A stretch of DNA of 13,822 nt from JBBIRM01 sp037441765 (GTDB taxonomy: Bacteria; Desulfobacterota; BSN033; UBA1163): contig JBBIRM010000067.1 of assembly GCA_037441765.1 (NCBI GenBank), positions 1 through 13,822 of the forward strand, given 5' to 3'. Made by a program: the position numbers and the translations under genes. The notes under the pieces were generated by a model, which was given only the letters and a program-made list of their open reading frames with translations, was not told the DNA's origin and searched no databases. Below, one piece after another: positions 12,701 to 13,822 of the stretch. How positions within the stretch are numbered: the stretch's first letter is position 1; each line of letters opens with the position of its first letter.

Positions 12701-13822
12701 TAAACTCCTCCTTCGAACCTGGTGTTATACCTTTCACAGCAACCTTTAATATTCCATCGGATATTCCAATCGGTCCATTATTTACCGAAGATATGATTGT
12801 TATGGGCTCTGTATTCAAATAGGCTTTTTTATCTGTTTTTGTCTCTAAAAAAGCGCTGAGGCCAGCAATATCGAGGATTTTATCCATATAGGTCGATTTT
12901 CCGGTTTTATCATCCTTTATTGCAAGCCCTAAATAAGCATAGCCTTTTACGGCCTGAGGAGGAATCGTCAGGAGCAGGGATTTCTTCTCACCCGCAAGCA
13001 GAGAACCGGTGCCACCTTCCTTGTAAATCTCTACATTCTGGCCGTCTTTAATAGAAAGGCTTTCAATGGTGTAAGTCGTATCTATACCGCCAGTGTTTTC
13101 GATAGATAGAGTAATGGTGTCCCCTGGCTTGAGAGTTGTAGATCCAGAATAATCAATGGCAATTTCCGATTCAGGAACAACAAACCCTGTCACTTTAGTT
13201 AATGAAGCCTCCCAGGGAAGGGTTAAAGTCCCTTTTACCTCATGCATGCCTGGCAAAAGCCCCTCAGGAATTGGGACTGTAAAAGGCACTCCCTTGATCT
13301 GTCCGGGCTCAAGGGTTAAAGATCCTTCATTGATAAAGTACAAATCAGGAATTGAGATTGAAAAGTTAACTTTAAGCGGAGAGGTAAAGTTACCATCGTT
13401 TTCAATAATATAATTGATGCCTAAATTCTCCCTGTTTCGGTACGAAGATTTATCAAAAACAATGATCTGATTGATCACTACTGGCTTTAGGGCGAGGTAA
13501 ATTTCCCTCTCTATCTGGTCTCCAGAGGATAAGGCCATGATCACCCTTCCAGTACCTCCCTGGTTCAATGTGAGAGGCAATAATAAACTGAACAGGAAAC
13601 TTTCTGTCGCAGAGGGATTGATTGTTATGGTTTTCGTTTCAGATAACTCAAGAAACGGAAGATCCATTATTAACGAAGCCTCCTGAACAAATTTACCTGT
13701 ATTGGTAATCGAAACTGTAACATTTACTGTCTCCCTCCTTTTATAAGATGGTTTATCCATGGAGATATTTATATAAATCGGCATAATAATATGCACTATA
13801 AATATGGAGAAATATAATTCTG
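9720..13822 (-). CDS. N-proximal part of the giant protein: CARDB/Ig-like domains with an inserted 12-repeat NHL block (5' end outside window)
   Basis: 1,358 residues from a GTG at 13796, but the frame stays open to 13820 and no signal peptide or ribosome-binding site is present, so the true start is probably beyond the window. Residues numbered from that GTG: about 10-110, 111-205 and 206-310 are CARDB/NEW3-like beta-sandwich domains ('MDKPSYKRRETVNVTVSITNTG' split over 13-34, 'ENTGGIDTTYTI' 233-244). 313-366 begin a macroglobulin/Ig-like domain ('TDKKAYLNTEPITI'). 372-948 are 12 NHL repeats ('GIAVGPEGSVYVVDTGNNR' type). 949-1010 resume the interrupted Ig-like domain. 1015-1112, 1115-1207 and 1208-1300 are further sandwich domains, and a last one starts near 1308 and is cut at the TAA. 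NHL propellers bind proteins, carbohydrates or RNA in known cases; here an extracellular binding or scaffold role is inferred. The function is unknown. Confidence 0.85.
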   Translation of the reverse strand, partial: ELYFSIFIVHIIMPIYINISMDKPSYKRRETVNVTVSITNTGKFVQEASLIMDLPFLELSETKTITINPSATESFLFSLLLPLTLNQGGTGRVIMALSSGDQIEREIYLALKPVVINQIIVFDKSSYRNRENLGINYIIENDGNFTSPLKVNFSISIPDLYFINEGSLTLEPGQIKGVPFTVPIPEGLLPGMHEVKGTLTLPWEASLTKVTGFVVPESEIAIDYSGSTTLKPGDTITLSIENTGGIDTTYTIESLSIKDGQNVEIYKEGGTGSLLAGEKKSLLLTIPPQAVKGYAYLGLAIKDDKTGKSTYMDKILDIAGLSAFLETKTDKKAYLNTEPITIISSVNNGPIGISDGILKVAVKGITPGSKEEFKHFLPREGWKPFNYPSGMAVGFNESTYPWTALYVVDTGNHRILKFTEYGDFVMEWGSYGSDEGKIDSPSGIAVGFDGSVYVADTNNHRIQKFDSSGRFIRQWGGYGDGDGQFKSPIGIGVDDTSVYVLDSENHRVQRFDRDGNFISKWGGYGSGDGEFYLPSGIAVGYEFLYGDTVIYVADAGNGRIQKFNSNGYLITQWGCYYIEHYDDYDYSGSINPRGIAIGGNGFNESVIVTDGVYHIVTYDSWGNFIAQWQFSGYGSKGYQSSYGIAAIPWNYSSPDCETCFNIYVATVDNHIQMFDSNGNSINVWAGGAGNAEGKFNHPEEIAIGPDGYLYVVDTGNNRIQKFDDTGNFIAKWGGYGEGKGQFGWPRGIAIDSDHYVYIADTWNHRIQKFTSDGTFVAEWGTEGEGDGQFSALNALAVSFDGYIYVADTYNHRIQKFDRSGNFVAKWGSYGSGDGQFRDPRGIAVGPEGSVYVVDTGNNRIQKFSRDGIFISQWGNWGFGDGQFISPQGIAITSDGFLYVTDWFCRIQKFDLNGVFIKKWGSFGVGDEEFWGPKGIAIEPDGPIYVIDYGNHRIQRMIPNEVAKTIFETSLPVNQTAESTQNYMMNIGTLEAKGKLYLQGILSNKLGQTISRYDSSFYIFDGNTFLLFGTEKKIYKVGETVTISGRVENLATIEATGLVLSLYSKYLGQTSQILREGPFNIPSGGSYSFSFNIPAEREGKVGLIGVIEQNGSKLVEVIGGYEVAKSNVTVALTMPDVMGREPFNIKVEIRNTGKVDANLQVGVISPGFVDSQNITILPGEMKLLQYSQQILIDTTYTFTFRGDLEQTIQRKVRFGERAEIQLVVQPSYKEGDIIIPYQLKNIGELESDYSVTFTLFNDGQEISRITRIFTLPVNGSILDSLRYNLSEGSYILRFETIGFQSESQLNVLKGVQGEIEMIVNEFYPEGMIVFPYTVKNIGGFDAEFVFEFELGSSIISKTVFIPTGGGY
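10953..12683 (-). repeat. Twelve NHL repeats (about 141 bp period) coding for a beta-propeller block
   Basis: The unit is 'P.GIAV..dG.vYVaDt.NhRIQKFd..G.Fi..WG.yG.GdGqF..'. Unit starts (the P of 'P.GIAV', residue numbers from the GTG at 13796) are at about 380, 433, 480, 526, 584, 633, 690, 737, 784, 831, 878 and 924, so most are 46-47 residues apart. Units 4 to 6 are longer and degenerate. NHL propellers commonly have six blades, so twelve units fit two six-bladed propellers; this is inference. Repetition at DNA level also generates several long spurious ORFs on both strands here. Confidence 0.9.

Larger units (their letters stand above)
5553..13822 (-). pseudogene. Giant exported-type repeat protein gene, interrupted by one in-frame TAA and cut by the window edge
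   Basis: The ORFs 13822-9720 and 9602-5553 share one reading frame. The 39 codons between the TAA (9722-9720) and the ATG at 9602 are fully coding: they read 'DFLVFNLPSGNYTIKATL' and so on, then run into the next domain. The repeat before the stop, '...SILDSLRYNLSEGSYIL', aligns without a gap to '...GGY*DFLVFNLPSGNYTI', so the stop replaces what is Leu in the sister repeat (TTG there; TTA to TAA is a single change). The motif '(T/L/F)DK..Y...E' opens beta-sandwich domains on both sides of the stop. Without the stop the window encodes at least 2,754 residues and the gene continues past 13822. Causes compatible with the sequence are a recent nonsense mutation, an assembly or read error, or, less likely, readthrough. 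The rest of the frame shows no decay. Confidence 0.8.

Noticed and set aside
10303..13413. Several plus-strand ORFs of 60-108 codons and a minus-strand 176-codon ORF (12029-12559) inside the giant gene
   Set aside because: They are out-of-frame shadows of the NHL and beta-sandwich coding repeats; the repeat period keeps alternative frames open. No ribosome-binding sites or recognisable domains.

Overview
The window looks like a chromosomal segment of a moderately AT-rich, Gram-negative-type bacterium. The protein styles (long NfeD plus slipin, a WbpA/WbpE-like sugar pair, a giant exported repeat protein ending in a 'DGDTSPDW...RAERSGKG' module) recall uncultured Desulfobacterota/Deltaproteobacteria or Nitrospirota, but that placement is recall and inference only. 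No RNA genes, insertion sequences, phage genes or CRISPR arrays are visible.

Layout. Positions 113-2179 (+) hold a two-gene operon: a long-form NfeD membrane serine protease followed 12 nt later by its usual partner, a slipin/stomatin (SPFH) protein. Facing it on the minus strand is a TrmJ-type tRNA 2'-O-methyltransferase (2154-2933). The two coding regions overlap by 26 bp, and the terminator-like hairpin of the nfeD operon lies inside the methyltransferase's 3' end. A short AT-rich intergenic region (2934-3024) appears to carry divergent promoters. Positions 3025-5504 (+) hold two nucleotide-sugar genes: a DegT/WbpE-type aminotransferase and a WbpA-type UDP-sugar 6-dehydrogenase. The dehydrogenase is broken into two frames by an internal deletion (about 29 nt, inferred from family spacing), leaving fragments 4202-4699 and 4761-5504.

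The rest of the window, 5553 to the right edge (minus strand), is one giant gene that is open at the edge and so incomplete at its 5' end. It reads as two ORFs (9720-13822 and 5553-9602) in the SAME frame, separated only by one TAA codon at 9720-9722 and a 39-codon coding stretch. Domain repeats continue across that stop without loss of register. Ignoring the stop, at least 2,754 residues are encoded. In order these are: several CARDB/Ig/macroglobulin-like beta-sandwich domains; a block of 12 NHL repeats that interrupts one of those sandwich domains; more sandwich domains; a HYDIN/choice-of-anchor-D-like domain; one Cys-containing and two tandem 'bacterial repeat' modules; three PKD domains; and a conserved C-terminal module. 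It is most simply an exported surface or matrix protein, but the signal peptide would lie outside the window.

How the genes fit together: the nfeD-slipin pair concerns membrane quality control, and the TrmJ-like gene is independent housekeeping. The aminotransferase and dehydrogenase would supply an amino-sugar uronate for a surface glycan, and the giant protein would be displayed at or released from the surface. The main points for a second look are the two open-reading-frame lesions (the 29-nt-type deletion and the in-frame TAA) about 5 kb apart, and the beta-propeller nested inside an Ig-like domain.
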